Assembly (NCBI GenBank): GCA_024761205.1
Contig: JAMASS010000014.1
Span: forward strand, 1-43,791
Length of the DNA stretch: 43,791 nucleotides
Source: Limisphaerales bacterium
GTDB lineage: Bacteria > Verrucomicrobiota > Verrucomicrobiia > Limisphaerales > AAA164-E04
Reading direction: 5' to 3'
Positions 8,065 through 17,611 of the stretch are shown in pieces. The notes under the pieces are model-generated. The model saw only the letters and a list, made by a program, of their open reading frames with translations. It ran no database searches and was not told the origin of the DNA. Position 1 is the stretch's first letter, and each line of letters begins with the position of its first letter. The position numbers and the translations under genes are program-made.

Positions 8065-8214
8065 TTGTTGGCTCACCGAAATCGTTTGATTCGAGCAGAG
8101 AGCCTCTGGCCCAGACAAAATCTGCCAGCATGGAAAGAAGGCATTTCCGGGCGGAGGATTTCTTTGTACACACGCCCTTGTCAAATAACGGTGCTTCTTT
8201 TTTAGTTGCGCCGC

Positions 8215-8991
8215 ATGCTTGCTAAACGAGTTATTCCCTGCCTCGACGTTCACGATGGTCGGGTAACTCGTGGCGTTCAATTTGGAAAGGCTGAGGCAGG
8301 AGAGCTCCGTAATGTGGGGGACCCCGTGGAGCTCGCTGTCCAGTATAACAATCAGGGTGCCGACGAGATGGTATTCTTCGACATCACCGCCAGTGCCCAT
8401 GGGCGACAAACCATGGAGGATGTCATCAAACGCACCGCAGACCAATGCTTCATGCCGCTGACGGTGGGGGGTGGTATCCGATCAGTTGAAGATATGAGCA
8501 CCATGCTAAAGGCTGGCGCGGATAAAGTGAGTATCAACTCGGCAGCGATTGCTACGCCCGAGCTGATTATGCAGGGCGCGGAGAAGTTTGGCAGTCAGTG
8601 TATCGTGGCTTCGATCGACGCCAAGCGGGCGGCCAACAATGAGTGGCGGGTTTTCTCTCATGGCGGCAGGAAAGACACTGGCAAGGACGCTTTGGAATGG
8701 GCTTGCCAGGTGGTTGAATTGGGCGCCGGGGAAATTGTCTTAAACAGTATTGATGCTGACGGAACTAAGGCTGGCTATGATCTCGAAGCCACGCGTCGAG
8801 TCAGCGAGTCCGTCCATGTTCCGGTGGTCGCAAGCGGAGGCGCCGGGACGTTGGATCACATGGCCGAGGTTTTGATCAACGGAAAGGCGGACGCGGTTCT
8901 GGCGGCAAGCATCTTTCATTTTGGCGAATACACCGTTTCGGAGGTAAAAGAGTTTCTGGCAAACAAGAATTTACCGATACGAAGAATTTAG
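8215..8991 (+). CDS. hisF: Imidazole glycerol phosphate synthase subunit HisF
   Basis: HisF is the cyclase subunit that, with ammonia supplied by HisH, converts PRFAR to imidazole glycerol phosphate and AICAR in histidine synthesis. The 258-residue TIM barrel has Asp11 in RVIPCLDV and the second catalytic Asp in IVASIDAKR. The phosphate-binding loops LTVGGGI and VVASGGAG are also present. A TTG at 8206 opens the frame, but the ATG at 8215 gives the invariant MLAKR start, so it is preferred. hisI begins 5 nt after its stop, so the two last-stage genes are co-transcribed. The partner hisH is not in the window. Confidence 0.95.
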   Translation: MLAKRVIPCLDVHDGRVTRGVQFGKAEAGELRNVGDPVELAVQYNNQGADEMVFFDITASAHGRQTMEDVIKRTADQCFMPLTVGGGIRSVEDMSTMLKAGADKVSINSAAIATPELIMQGAEKFGSQCIVASIDAKRAANNEWRVFSHGGRKDTGKDALEWACQVVELGAGEIVLNSIDADGTKAGYDLEATRRVSESVHVPVVASGGAGTLDHMAEVLINGKADAVLAASIFHFGEYTVSEVKEFLANKNLPIRRI

Positions 8992-8995
8992 GACG

Positions 8996-9403
8996 ATGAG
9001 TTCAGCACAGCAAAAGAGGTTCTTTGAGCAACTGAAATTCAATGCTGACGGGCTAATTCCGGCAATTATTCAGGAACACCAATCGGGCCGTGTGCTGATG
9101 ATGGCGTGGATGAATGAGGCGTCGCTGCGGTCGACAATGGAAACAGGAAAGCCCCATTTCTGGAGTCGATCTCGCCAAAAGTTTTGGATGAAAGGCGAGA
9201 GCAGCGGCCACACGCAAACCGTCAAACAAATCGCTTTCGACTGCGACGGGGACACGCTCCTCATCCAAGTTGAACAGATCGGCGCAGCCTGCCACGAGGG
9301 TTACCAATCGTGTTTCTTTCGGGCGGTTGATTCCGAGCGTCAGGTCGATATTATCGAGACTCGGTTGCAGACTCCGGAAGAGATTTACGGCAAGAAAAAA
9401 TGA
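8996..9403 (+). CDS. hisI: Phosphoribosyl-AMP cyclohydrolase
   Basis: HisI hydrolyses the adenine ring of phosphoribosyl-AMP, the third step of histidine synthesis, using zinc and magnesium. The 135-residue product carries the hallmark [19 protein letters not shown], the metal-binding DCDGDTLL and the cysteine-containing [10 protein letters not shown] near residues 102-111. It is the cyclohydrolase domain alone, without the HisE pyrophosphohydrolase domain fused in enterobacteria. AGGA lies shortly before its ATG. Its stop overlaps the start of the lptA-like gene by 4 nt (ATGA), coupling histidine synthesis genes to LPS-export genes. That overlap is probably an operon accident rather than a functional link. 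Confidence 0.94.
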   Translation: MSSAQQKRFFEQLKFNADGLIPAIIQEHQSGRVLMMAWMNEASLRSTMETGKPHFWSRSRQKFWMKGESSGHTQTVKQIAFDCDGDTLLIQVEQIGAACHEGYQSCFFRAVDSERQVDIIETRLQTPEEIYGKKK

Positions 9404-11253
9404 GTGGCTTCCGCATAAGAGTCGTTTGCTGTTTTCTGTTCCTGGCTGGGATGCTTCCCAAGCCAACGGCAGAGGCGCAACCTGTGGCGGGAAGGGTGAC
9501 CGGCGGCTGGCGGATGCCGTTGATGGAGGAGAACCGCCTCAAAACGCTCCTCACGGGCGAAGGGGCAGAGCCCGTAGAAAGTGGTTTCCTTCGAATCTCC
9601 AAAGTCAAGATCGAGATCTATGACGACCAAACTCCCCCACAGCCTCGCCTGGTGATTGATGCCCCGGAGTGCTTCTTCGACATCTCCGAGCAGCAGACCT
9701 CGTCATCCGGTCAGATCTCCTTGAAGGGCGCCGATGGTCGGTATTCCATTCAAGGGAGGGGCTTCGCCTGGATCCAGGCGGCCTCTCAATTATCCATTTC
9801 CAATGACGTCCGAACGGTGATCTCACGGTCAATGATCCATCCGCAAACTGATCGGAAATCCAACGCCGAACCGATCCACGTTCGAGCTGGCCGATTCGAT
9901 TATAATCGCAACTCCAACGTAGGCACCTATCGGGACAATGTAGAAGTACGCCAGGGGAAACGCTTTCAACTCACCTGCCAGCAATTAACGGTTCTGTTGC
10001 CGGAAGGCGATCAGGAAGCGCGAACAATTACTGCCCAAGGAAATCTTCAGATCCAGTTTATCACAGCGGACGGAACGACCACCCTTACCGGAGAGACCGC
10101 TCACTACCAAACCCCGGGCAGCGGAGAGACACTAACTCTGCGCGGGACCCCTTCCTGGCATTCCGGTGATTACGAAGGCAGTGGCGGCGAAATAGATCTT
10201 GAGAACCTGAACACCGATCCCATCTTCACCGTGAGAAATCGGGCGAAGATGTCCATGCCCTCAACCATTGCCCCCCAAGCAACACCAGAGGGAAAGCACC
10301 CCAAGATATATCTTGAAGCAGACAGCTATACCGTCTCCGAAGCTCAAGCCCTTTTCATCGGCAGCGTCAATGCTCATTCAGAAGATGGATGGGAGGTTGA
10401 AAGCCAGCGGCTCACAGCTCTGATCAATCAAAAGAAACAAATGATTGAACGCATCATTGCTGAGCAAAACGTTCGTATTGTCCAAACCGATGGCGACAAA
10501 GTGACTCAAGCGATCGGATCCGAAATTGCGTTCGTTCCCTTAGGGAAGAATCAGGCTGATCTTGTCATCGAAGGGCAAGCCCACGTTATCTCTGAGGATT
10601 TCAATGCCCGAGGGGATCGCATCCATTTCCGTCGACAGGCGGACGAGACGACGGTATCGGCCACCGGTAACGTCACTGTCGATTTGCAACGCTTTGCCAG
10701 TTCGTCGGGCGGATTTCTTGGACTCGGCAAGGCACCAGATCAACACGTAACCGGGGAAAGCTCGGACATCCGGATCCGCGCCGATACTTACCTCCTTAAA
10801 TCGGGGAAAGGTCGATTCGCAAGGAACGTGACGGTCAGGGACGCCGGCGGGACCTTGACGAGTGACGTTTTGGATATCGTTTTTGGAAAGACCCCGCGTA
10901 CCATCCGAAGCATCAAGTCTTCTGGCAACGTGCAAGTAAGCCATGAAGACGGGCAACTCACCTGCCAGCAGCTAGCCGGTGATTTATCAGGATCATTCAA
11001 TACTTTGGATCGCCTGATCGCCACCGGCGCAGTAGAGATTCGAAATAGCGAAGGGACCGCCAGCGGCGCTCGGGCCGTCTACCTCGTCAAGGAAGGCTTG
11101 ATCGAATTGTCCGGTGAGCCGGAGCTGTTTACCCGGATTGCAACGCCACGCGGTGTCAAAAATATCCTGACAACTGCCGACCTCTTAATATGGGATCAAG
11201 CAAAGAACACCTTTAAGGGGCGAGGGAAGTATCGGAGTCAAACACTTCCCTGA
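9400..11253 (+). CDS. Large LptA/OstA-type LPS transport protein
   Basis: LptA-family proteins form the periplasmic bridge carrying lipopolysaccharide to the outer membrane. This product is 617 residues, more than three times Escherichia coli LptA (about 185). It starts with a signal peptide (hydrophobic residues 6-18, AEA near 26). Several stretches of the OstA beta-jellyroll type follow: [23 protein letters not shown] near 170-190, a middle one around 290-420 ([24 protein letters not shown]), and a C-terminal one from about 470. Each pairs GxA/GNV strands with charged turns. It has no visible membrane anchor like LptC. lptB follows 67 nt later, which supports LPS export. Whether it replaces both LptA and LptC is inference. 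Confidence 0.72.
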   Translation: MSGFRIRVVCCFLFLAGMLPKPTAEAQPVAGRVTGGWRMPLMEENRLKTLLTGEGAEPVESGFLRISKVKIEIYDDQTPPQPRLVIDAPECFFDISEQQTSSSGQISLKGADGRYSIQGRGFAWIQAASQLSISNDVRTVISRSMIHPQTDRKSNAEPIHVRAGRFDYNRNSNVGTYRDNVEVRQGKRFQLTCQQLTVLLPEGDQEARTITAQGNLQIQFITADGTTTLTGETAHYQTPGSGETLTLRGTPSWHSGDYEGSGGEIDLENLNTDPIFTVRNRAKMSMPSTIAPQATPEGKHPKIYLEADSYTVSEAQALFIGSVNAHSEDGWEVESQRLTALINQKKQMIERIIAEQNVRIVQTDGDKVTQAIGSEIAFVPLGKNQADLVIEGQAHVISEDFNARGDRIHFRRQADETTVSATGNVTVDLQRFASSSGGFLGLGKAPDQHVTGESSDIRIRADTYLLKSGKGRFARNVTVRDAGGTLTSDVLDIVFGKTPRTIRSIKSSGNVQVSHEDGQLTCQQLAGDLSGSFNTLDRLIATGAVEIRNSEGTASGARAVYLVKEGLIELSGEPELFTRIATPRGVKNILTTADLLIWDQAKNTFKGRGKYRSQTLP

Positions 11254-11320
11254 AGAAATCCGCCAAGAGTGCCATCTTTCCTTTCCAACTCACGGCTCAA
11301 ACGCGCATCATCGTCCGCTC

Positions 11321-12085
11321 ATGCCTGACTCCCAGTCGCAAGCCGCAGGTGCTGATTCGTCCAGCCATCTCCTGACCACCGATGGGCTCGAGAAAAGTTT
11401 CAGGCAACGCAAGGTCGTCGACGGCGTCACCATCGAGGTCCATCCTAGCGAAATTGTCGGACTCCTCGGACCAAACGGCGCGGGGAAGACAACCTCGTTT
11501 AACTTGGTCGTTGGGCTCCTGAAACCGGATCAAGGGCGCGTTCTCTTTGAAGAGAAACTTATCACTCGTCTTCCCATGCATCACCGAGCCAGACTCGGCA
11601 TCGGCTACCTCACCCAAGAGCCATCGGTTTTTCGTAAGCTGACGGTCGAGCAGAATGTCATGGCAATCTTGGAGATTTGTCATCTGACAAAGCGAGAACG
11701 CCAGTCCAAACTTCAGTTCCTCTTGGATGAACTTGATTTGGGTCATCTTGCGAAGAGCAAGGCGTACACGCTCAGCGGTGGGGAAAAACGGCGTTTGGAG
11801 ATTACTCGGGCGCTCGTGACGAATCCCAAGCTCCTGCTCCTGGATGAACCATTCAGCGGCATTGATCCGATTGCGGTCTACGAAGTGCAAAAGATTATCC
11901 GACGTCTTAAGGAGCGGAATTTGGGTGTGCTGATTACCGACCATAACGTCCGCGAAACCTTAAAACTGGTCGATCGAGCCTACCTAATCCATCAAGGCAA
12001 GGTGGTATGTCAGGGCAGCGCGGAATTTCTCGTTAACGATTCGCACGCACGCGACATCTATCTCGGACCGGAATTCATTCTCTAA
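11321..12085 (+). CDS. lptB: LPS export ABC transporter ATPase LptB
   Basis: LptB powers extraction of LPS from the inner membrane by LptFG. The 254-residue product is a complete ABC ATPase: Walker A GPNGAGKTTS at about 50-59, Q-loop in GYLTQEPSVFRKL, signature LSGGEKRRLE, Walker B LLLLDEPFSGIDP, and the switch histidine in TDHNVRE. The SVFRKLTV and FSGIDPIAV patterns are characteristic of LptB rather than of amino-acid LivF-type ATPases. The N-terminus has about 18 extra polar residues before the domain, so the true start may lie slightly downstream. It sits between the lptA-like gene and hprK. lptF and lptG are not in the window. Confidence 0.9.
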   Translation: MPDSQSQAAGADSSSHLLTTDGLEKSFRQRKVVDGVTIEVHPSEIVGLLGPNGAGKTTSFNLVVGLLKPDQGRVLFEEKLITRLPMHHRARLGIGYLTQEPSVFRKLTVEQNVMAILEICHLTKRERQSKLQFLLDELDLGHLAKSKAYTLSGGEKRRLEITRALVTNPKLLLLDEPFSGIDPIAVYEVQKIIRRLKERNLGVLITDHNVRETLKLVDRAYLIHQGKVVCQGSAEFLVNDSHARDIYLGPEFIL

Positions 12086-12095
12086 TGAGCCGCGT

Positions 12096-13043
12096 ATGAA
12101 CCAACCTTCGGTAACCGTTGAGCAATTCTATACCGACCACGCCAGTGAGTTACAACTGAACCTGATCGCCGGCGCCGAAGGACTCCAAAAGGTCATACGG
12201 GAACCGACCGTCAATCGGCCCGGCCTAGCTATCGCCGGTTTCACCCGTTATTTTGCCAGCAAACGCATTCAGGCCTTCGGCAGTGCCGAGACCACTTATT
12301 TGAAGTCGCTCAAAACAGCGGACCGACTCTCACGCTACGACCAGCTCTTTTCCCACCGGATGCCCTGTGTGGTGTTCTCGCGAAATTTGAACCCTGATCG
12401 CTCCTTTCGAGCCGCAGCCGAGAAGGCCAAGTTACCAATTTTCAAGACACCCCTGATCACTATGAAGTTCATCAACCTGGCCACCCTGGCCCTGGAACTG
12501 ATGTTCGCCCCTCGCGGTTCTGAGATCGGTAGCATGGTGGATATTCTTGGTGTTGGCGTGCTCATTCGCGGAGAAAGCGGAATCGGTAAGTCGGAATGTG
12601 TCTTGGCCTTAATCGAGCGAGGCTACAGCCTGGTGGCTGATGACATCACGAAGGTCTCGCTAATCGACAATCACTATGTGATGGGCACCAGCGTTGAAAT
12701 CACCCGCAATCACATGGAGGTGCGGGGAATCGGCATTATCAATGTGGCGGCAATGTTCGGGGTCAAAAGTATCCGGCGCCAAAAACAGGTCGACTTAGTC
12801 GTCAACCTCCAGCAATGGGAGAAGGATCAAGACATTGATCGTCTGGGAATGGACGACCAATATGTGGAGATATTAGGCGTGAAAATCCCGTATATCACTA
12901 TTCCCGTCCGCCCAGGGCGGGACCTGGCGCGGCTCATTGAGGTGGCCGCCTTTCAGACCAAGCTCAAGTCCTCAGGATACAATCCAGCCCAGGAGCTTAA
13001 CGAACGCCTGATCTCCAAAATGGCGACCCGGCAGGGTCGTTGA
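12096..13043 (+). CDS. hprK: HPr kinase/phosphorylase
   Basis: HprK phosphorylates HPr on its regulatory serine using ATP or pyrophosphate and removes the phosphate again, sensing carbon state. The 315-residue product has the N-terminal HprK domain and a C-terminal kinase domain with P-loop GESGIGKS at about 159-166. It also carries ADDITKV and the family signature MEVRGIGIINV (about 207-217), plus the C-terminal PVRPGRDLA. It begins 11 nt after lptB and is followed by the gene for its substrate HPr, which makes the assignment very secure. No PTS enzyme I or EII gene is near, so the pair may work in regulation rather than sugar import. Confidence 0.95.
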   Translation: MNQPSVTVEQFYTDHASELQLNLIAGAEGLQKVIREPTVNRPGLAIAGFTRYFASKRIQAFGSAETTYLKSLKTADRLSRYDQLFSHRMPCVVFSRNLNPDRSFRAAAEKAKLPIFKTPLITMKFINLATLALELMFAPRGSEIGSMVDILGVGVLIRGESGIGKSECVLALIERGYSLVADDITKVSLIDNHYVMGTSVEITRNHMEVRGIGIINVAAMFGVKSIRRQKQVDLVVNLQQWEKDQDIDRLGMDDQYVEILGVKIPYITIPVRPGRDLARLIEVAAFQTKLKSSGYNPAQELNERLISKMATRQGR

Positions 13044-13142
13044 GGCCCATTAGACGGCCTGCTCGGAGCGTTTAGGAACCGGCGGAGCCCTTGCATAAAA
13101 TTCCGCTGACTTTCTCAGCGATTCCGCCTACTATTAGGGTTT

Positions 13143-13433
13143 ATGGCTGAAGTCAGCAAGTTATCCACAAAAACGAGAGCTTTTACGGTTAACAATAAGT
13201 TAGGGATTCATGCCCGACCGGCAGCCCTCTTCGTCAAAGTGGCCAATCAATTTGAAGCGGACGTCCTCGTCAAGAAAGACGGCGAACGCATTAACGGAAA
13301 GAGCATTATGGGGCTCATGATGCTGGCCGCAGGACCGGGATCCGTTCTCACCGTGGAGGCTTCAGGACAGGATGCCGACCAAGTGCTGGATAAATTAGAA
13401 GAACTGGTGGCTCGGAATTTTGACGAAGCCTAG
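13143..13433 (+). CDS. ptsH: Phosphocarrier protein HPr
   Basis: The 96-residue HPr has an about 8-residue N-terminal extension over the typical form. The phosphate-accepting histidine lies in LGIHARPA (His23, equivalent to His15). The regulatory serine lies in INGKSIMGLMMLAAG (Ser54, equivalent to Ser46), the site used by HprK. Both sites are intact, so catalytic PTS phosphorylation and kinase control are possible in principle. An AGGG motif precedes the ATG. The 99-nt gap after hprK contains a small hairpin (CGCTGA/TCAGCG). A perfect DnaA-box sequence TTATCCACA at 13161-13169 falls inside the gene, probably by chance. Its stop overlaps the convergent gene's stop by 4 nt. Confidence 0.95.
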   Translation: MAEVSKLSTKTRAFTVNNKLGIHARPAALFVKVANQFEADVLVKKDGERINGKSIMGLMMLAAGPGSVLTVEASGQDADQVLDKLEELVARNFDEA

Positions 13434-13942
13434 ATCCCGGGAAGTTTCAAACCGCCCTCCGAGGAGATTTTTTGAATGGTTGCCGTGGTGGATTTACCCG
13501 GCACGAAGGATAAGATTATGATTTGGCCACCGTGCTGTTCAACTGCTGAACGTTCGTTCGGATCCAGGGTTTCCAAAGTATAGTCACCTCCCTTGACGTA
13601 TTGATCCGGGCGGGCGATGTTCAGGAAGCGGTCGGCACGCCTTTCGGGAAACTCACAAACGGCGTCCACACAACCCAAAGCGCTCAAAACGAGCGCCCGA
13701 TCCGAGGCACCATTGATCGGGCGGCCCGAACCCTTGAGTGCTCGAACACTCTCATCGCCGTTGAGACCCACGAGGAGCGCATCACCAAGATTTCGTGCGC
13801 TCTCCAGATACCGGATATGTCCGGCGTGAAGGAGATCAAAGCATCCGTTGGTCACCACTAAGCTTTTCCCCCTCTCCCGCAAGCCTTCTCGCCAGCCAGA
13901 CAATTCATCCAGTGCGACTATCTTTGTTTGAGCATCAAACAT
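13430..13942 (-). CDS. rfaE2: D-glycero-beta-D-manno-heptose 1-phosphate adenylyltransferase
   Basis: This nucleotidyltransferase makes ADP-heptose precursor for LPS inner core. The 170-residue product corresponds to the C-terminal half of Escherichia coli HldE. It shows VVTNGCFDLLHAGHIRYL with the catalytic HAGH (residues 39-42), then GLNGDESVRALKG and RPDQYVKGGDYT. The terminal FVPGKSTTATIQKI is close to the usual family ending. It is a stand-alone enzyme, so the kinase half must be encoded elsewhere. It lies tail-to-tail with ptsH and divergently from the LOG-family gene. Related cytidylyltransferases of the TagD type share HxGH, but the C-terminal VPGKSTT block favours the heptose enzyme. 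Confidence 0.88.
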   Translation of the reverse strand: MFDAQTKIVALDELSGWREGLRERGKSLVVTNGCFDLLHAGHIRYLESARNLGDALLVGLNGDESVRALKGSGRPINGASDRALVLSALGCVDAVCEFPERRADRFLNIARPDQYVKGGDYTLETLDPNERSAVEQHGGQIIILSFVPGKSTTATIQKISSEGGLKLPGI

Positions 13943-14033
13943 CGTTCAGTGAATGGAGCCGAATTTCGCCCGCGCTCGCAATGAGAGCTTACATCCTTGT
14001 GCCCGGCTGAACCACAGGATTATTCTCACCGCG

Positions 14034-14714
14034 ATGAGCACAAAAAAGGTCAGCTTCACCCACGAGGATCCCTGGCGAATTTTCCGAATTATGGCAGAAT
14101 TCGTCGATTCCTTCGAATCGCTCTCGAAAGTGGGCCCTGCCGTGACGGTCTTCGGATCCGCTCGCATCAAACCGCGCCATCCAGAATATAAGGCTACCGT
14201 TGAGCTCGCCAAACAACTGGCCAAGAACGACCTCGCAGTGATCACGGGAGGAGGGCCCGGAATCATGGAGGCGGCCAACAAAGGCGCTGCCCAGGCAAAG
14301 GGCAAGTCCGTCGGACTCAACATTGAATTGCCTTCCGAACAACAAGGGAACCGCTATGCAAATCTCCCCATCAATTTCCACTACTTCTTTTCGAGGAAGG
14401 TTTGTCTGGTTAAGTACAGCATGGCTTTCGTGTACATGCCGGGGGGCTTCGGTACGCTCGACGAGTTCTTTGAAGTCGTAACTTTGGTCCAAACGCACCG
14501 GATCCCCCATTTCCCTCTCATCCTCTTTAATTCAAAATACTGGAGAGGTCTCATTCAATGGATGAAATCTACCTTGGAAACGGGCGGTTATATCAGCCCT
14601 GATGATTTGCATCTCTTTAAGATCGTGGATACCCCGGAAGAGGCGGTAAAGCCAATCCTTGCCTACCGCCAGAGAGTGGGGGTGCCGGATCAAGTCCCGG
14701 CAAGTTTTCAGTAA
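14034..14714 (+). CDS. LOG-family (TIGR00730) phosphoribohydrolase-like protein
   Basis: The 226-residue product carries both LOG-family signatures: GGGPGIMEAANKGA (about 72-85) and PGGFGTLDEFFE (about 136-147). In characterised members these residues bind and cleave nucleoside 5'-monophosphates, releasing a free base (cytokinin activation in plants, AMP cleavage in some bacteria). The longer N-terminus with HEDPWRIFRIMAEFVDSF places it in the larger bacterial subgroup also annotated as a putative lysine-decarboxylase-like protein, a name I regard as misleading. The frame opens at 13953, but the ATG at 14034 matches relatives. The physiological substrate is unknown, and no functional partner is next to it. 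Confidence 0.85.
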   Translation: MSTKKVSFTHEDPWRIFRIMAEFVDSFESLSKVGPAVTVFGSARIKPRHPEYKATVELAKQLAKNDLAVITGGGPGIMEAANKGAAQAKGKSVGLNIELPSEQQGNRYANLPINFHYFFSRKVCLVKYSMAFVYMPGGFGTLDEFFEVVTLVQTHRIPHFPLILFNSKYWRGLIQWMKSTLETGGYISPDDLHLFKIVDTPEEAVKPILAYRQRVGVPDQVPASFQ

Positions 14715-14794
14715 GCCCGCACCAAATCTTCGATTAATCGTTTGCCCGGTCCAAGACCACGACTACAACCGGGCATTGTGAGCCGGTTGGCACG

Positions 14795-16057
14795 ATGTAT
14801 CAAACTACAAAATTTAGAAGCGGAATCCGCGTGGCCACCGCATCCATGCCGCAAATGGCCAGCGTCTGCGTCGGGCTATGGGTCAACGTTGGCGGGCGCC
14901 ACGAAACCGCAGCACAGAATGGAGCGGCCCATTTCATCGAACACATGCTCTTTAAGGGCACTCGTGATCGTACAGCGCGTGACATCTCAGAAGAGATCGA
15001 AGGACTAGGCGGCTATCTCAACGCCTTCACCGGAGAAGAGAATACCTGCTACTATGCGAAAGCATCCTCAAAACATTTACCCACGTTGCTGGCCGTCCTA
15101 TTCGATATGTTCCTGAATTCACGATTTCCGCCGGAGGAAATAGAAAAGGAACGCGAGGTGATCCTAGAGGAGAACGCCATGTATCTGGACCAGCCGCATC
15201 AGTTGGTGCTGGAGAAATTAAACGAGGTCCTCTGGCCCAAACATCCACTCGGTCGTCCCATTACGGGAACCTCACAATCGCTCAGACGACTGGATCGTCA
15301 GAACCTGCTCCGATTCCACGATCAACATTACAAATCCGCCAATATACTCCTTGTTGGGGCGGGTCACATCGAGCATGCTGACCTCATCCGTCAGGCCAAA
15401 ACGTTCTCGAAACGGATCCCGACCGGGATGCGGTCAACCTTTCAACAGGTGGGCGCTCTTGCCGACCGCCTCAGGTGTAAGATGATCGAACGACGGGTCG
15501 AACAGTCTCAGTTGGCTATCAGTTTCAAAACTTGTTCCCGGCATGACCCCCGCCGATATGCGCTCCAGGTTCTGAATACGATCCTAGGCGAGAACATGAG
15601 CTCGCGATTGTTTCAGATCTTACGCGAAGAACGTGGCCTCGCCTATTCGGTCTACAGCAACATCAGTTCATTCGAAGATGCCGGCACCCTCACGATAACC
15701 GCCGGGCTCGACCCAGAGAAACTCGACATCGCACTCCAGCTCATTGATCGCGAACTACGCCGACTGCGGGATGAGCCGCCGTCGAAGGATGAGCTTCAGC
15801 GCGCCACTCAGTACCTAGTCGGCCAATTGGACCTGCACCTCGAAAGCACCGAAAACCATATGATTTGGATTGGTGAACAATTGCTCGGGTTCAACCACAT
15901 CAAGTCGGTAACGTCCATCAAACAAAAGATACTCAAGGTCACGCCCGCTAAGGTGCAAGCAGTGGCGAATGATTTCTTCCAACGGAACCTCGCCAGAATC
16001 GCCTTAGTGGGACCTAGGACCCAGAAGGCCGGGGCGAGGCGAAGATTCCTGATTTGA
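14795..16057 (+). CDS. M16 family zinc metallopeptidase
   Basis: This 420-residue protein is a single-unit member of the M16 (processing-peptidase/pitrilysin) family. The inverted zinc motif HxxEH is HFIEH at residues 46-50. The third ligand is a Glu in EREVILEEN about 76 residues later. The C-terminal half has the usual inactive-repeat domain with NMSSRLFQILREERGLAYSVYS, so both halves of the clamshell are present. It has no signal peptide and is probably cytosolic. Its size matches YmxG/PepR-type proteins (about 410-430). Related genes often lie near pnp or dut, but neither is here. The substrate is unknown, although degradation of short peptides is typical for the family. Confidence 0.9.
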   Translation: MYQTTKFRSGIRVATASMPQMASVCVGLWVNVGGRHETAAQNGAAHFIEHMLFKGTRDRTARDISEEIEGLGGYLNAFTGEENTCYYAKASSKHLPTLLAVLFDMFLNSRFPPEEIEKEREVILEENAMYLDQPHQLVLEKLNEVLWPKHPLGRPITGTSQSLRRLDRQNLLRFHDQHYKSANILLVGAGHIEHADLIRQAKTFSKRIPTGMRSTFQQVGALADRLRCKMIERRVEQSQLAISFKTCSRHDPRRYALQVLNTILGENMSSRLFQILREERGLAYSVYSNISSFEDAGTLTITAGLDPEKLDIALQLIDRELRRLRDEPPSKDELQRATQYLVGQLDLHLESTENHMIWIGEQLLGFNHIKSVTSIKQKILKVTPAKVQAVANDFFQRNLARIALVGPRTQKAGARRRFLI

Positions 16058-16121
16058 GCTTCGGCTAAGATCCGTTAGGCTTGCCCTCCAGCGAAGACCA
16101 AACCCCGAATTGGTGAATCGG

Positions 16122-17606
16122 ATGCGAGCGCAAATCATAGAAGCTGAAACCGAACATACACCGCTCACCTTGGCACAGCAGATCAACGACGAAGCCGGAC
16201 TCATCGTCCTCCAATCCGCCCTGTTTCAATCACCCGATGTTCGCTTTTCGCTCGTCGCCGCCCGCCCCTTTGCCCAACTCGAGGCGGACGGAAGCCGTTG
16301 TCGGCTCAGGAATACTGAGCGGGAATCGACTCACTACAGCAATCCTTGGCATCTGCTGGATCATCTGCTCCTTGAGTATGAGCTGTTGGAGGAGCCCGAC
16401 TTACCGTTTCCCTTGGGTGGGGCCTTTGGTTATTGGGGCTACGAGATGAATCGGCAACTGAGCGATAAATTGGCCTCCAAAGCGGCGAGAATGGTTGAAG
16501 TTCCCGATCTCTGCCTCGGATTCTACAATAGCCTCTGCGTCTTCGATCATCCGCTACAGAAGGCTTGGATCGTTTCGACGGGAATGCAATTTGACGGTTC
16601 ACGGTCCGCCACCGTGACTCAAGAAAACATCCGTTGGTGGACCCAGCAACTCCAGACGCCACCACGTCCGAGTACACCTAAAACAATCGCCGCGCCCCCC
16701 GACAAACAAACGCTTGGATCCAACCTCTCTCGTGAAGAGTTTATTGAGCGAGTAGAACGGGCCAAGGATTATATCCACTCAGGAGACATCTATCAGATCA
16801 ATCTCTCGCACCGATTGGAACTGCCTTTTGAAGGGGACTGTCTTGATGTCTATAACCGACTTACCGATGTTTCGCCGGCGCCTTACGCGGCCTACTTGGA
16901 CTTCGGCGGCGGCTGGCAGATTGCTTCCGCGTCTCCAGAGTCGTTCTTAAGAATCTCGGGACGCCATATTCGAACCCGTCCCATCAAGGGAACCCGTCCG
17001 CGATCCAACGATCCTCAACGTGACGCTCAATTGACGTACGAACTCCAATCCAGCCCCAAAGAGCTTGCTGAACTCATCATGATTACGGATCTGCTAAGAA
17101 ATGATCTAGGGCAAATCTGCGGCTTTGGTTCCGTCACGGTTCCCGATCTGGTACGCTTGGAGCGCTACCCACAGGTCCAACATCTCGTATCAACCGTCGA
17201 GGGTACGCTTCGGACCGGCTTGACCCACGTCCAAGCGCTGGCCGCCTGTTTTCCAGGTGGCAGCATCACCGGAGCACCGAAACTACGAGCTATGCAAATT
17301 ATTGATGAACTTGAGCCCATCGCTCGCGGACCTTACACCGGTGCCATTGGATTTGTCGGATTCAATCGTGAATCGCACTTCAGCATCGGTATACGGACTG
17401 CCCTCAGAGTAGAGAATCGTCTCTTTTTCAACGTCGGCGCAGGCATTGTTGCGGATTCCGATCCAGCCGCTGAGTACGAGGAGACGATCGACAAAGCCCA
17501 AGGATTTTTGGAAACTTTGTCATTGGATCGATGGGAGTTTCACTCGCAACACCATCGCCAAAGGCTTGCCCAGACCAAATATCGACTCCCCCACCACGGC
17601 GACTGA
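16122..17606 (+). CDS. pabB: Aminodeoxychorismate synthase component I
   Basis: PabB converts chorismate and ammonia to 4-amino-4-deoxychorismate for folate. The 494-residue product has an N-terminal domain with GGAFGYWGYE and the C-terminal chorismate-binding domain with IYQINLSHRLE, PIKGTRPR, MITDLLRNDLG and CFPGGSITGAPKLRAM. The Lys in PIKGT (about residue 289) is the residue that forms the covalent intermediate in PabB. TrpE has Ala there, so I call PabB. The frame opens with TTG at 16110, and I prefer the ATG at 16122. pabC follows 5 nt later. The glutamine amidotransferase component PabA is not adjacent and may be shared with anthranilate synthase. Confidence 0.9.
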   Translation: MRAQIIEAETEHTPLTLAQQINDEAGLIVLQSALFQSPDVRFSLVAARPFAQLEADGSRCRLRNTERESTHYSNPWHLLDHLLLEYELLEEPDLPFPLGGAFGYWGYEMNRQLSDKLASKAARMVEVPDLCLGFYNSLCVFDHPLQKAWIVSTGMQFDGSRSATVTQENIRWWTQQLQTPPRPSTPKTIAAPPDKQTLGSNLSREEFIERVERAKDYIHSGDIYQINLSHRLELPFEGDCLDVYNRLTDVSPAPYAAYLDFGGGWQIASASPESFLRISGRHIRTRPIKGTRPRSNDPQRDAQLTYELQSSPKELAELIMITDLLRNDLGQICGFGSVTVPDLVRLERYPQVQHLVSTVEGTLRTGLTHVQALAACFPGGSITGAPKLRAMQIIDELEPIARGPYTGAIGFVGFNRESHFSIGIRTALRVENRLFFNVGAGIVADSDPAAEYEETIDKAQGFLETLSLDRWEFHSQHHRQRLAQTKYRLPHHGD

Positions 17607-17611
17607 CATCC

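Noticed and set aside
13161-13169. Exact DnaA box TTATCCACA inside ptsH
   Set aside because: It is isolated, in coding sequence and far from the other box. One or two exact 9-mers are expected by chance in 44 kb.
16122-17606. Anthranilate synthase TrpE
   Set aside because: The Lys in PIKGT and the following pabC gene identify PabB.
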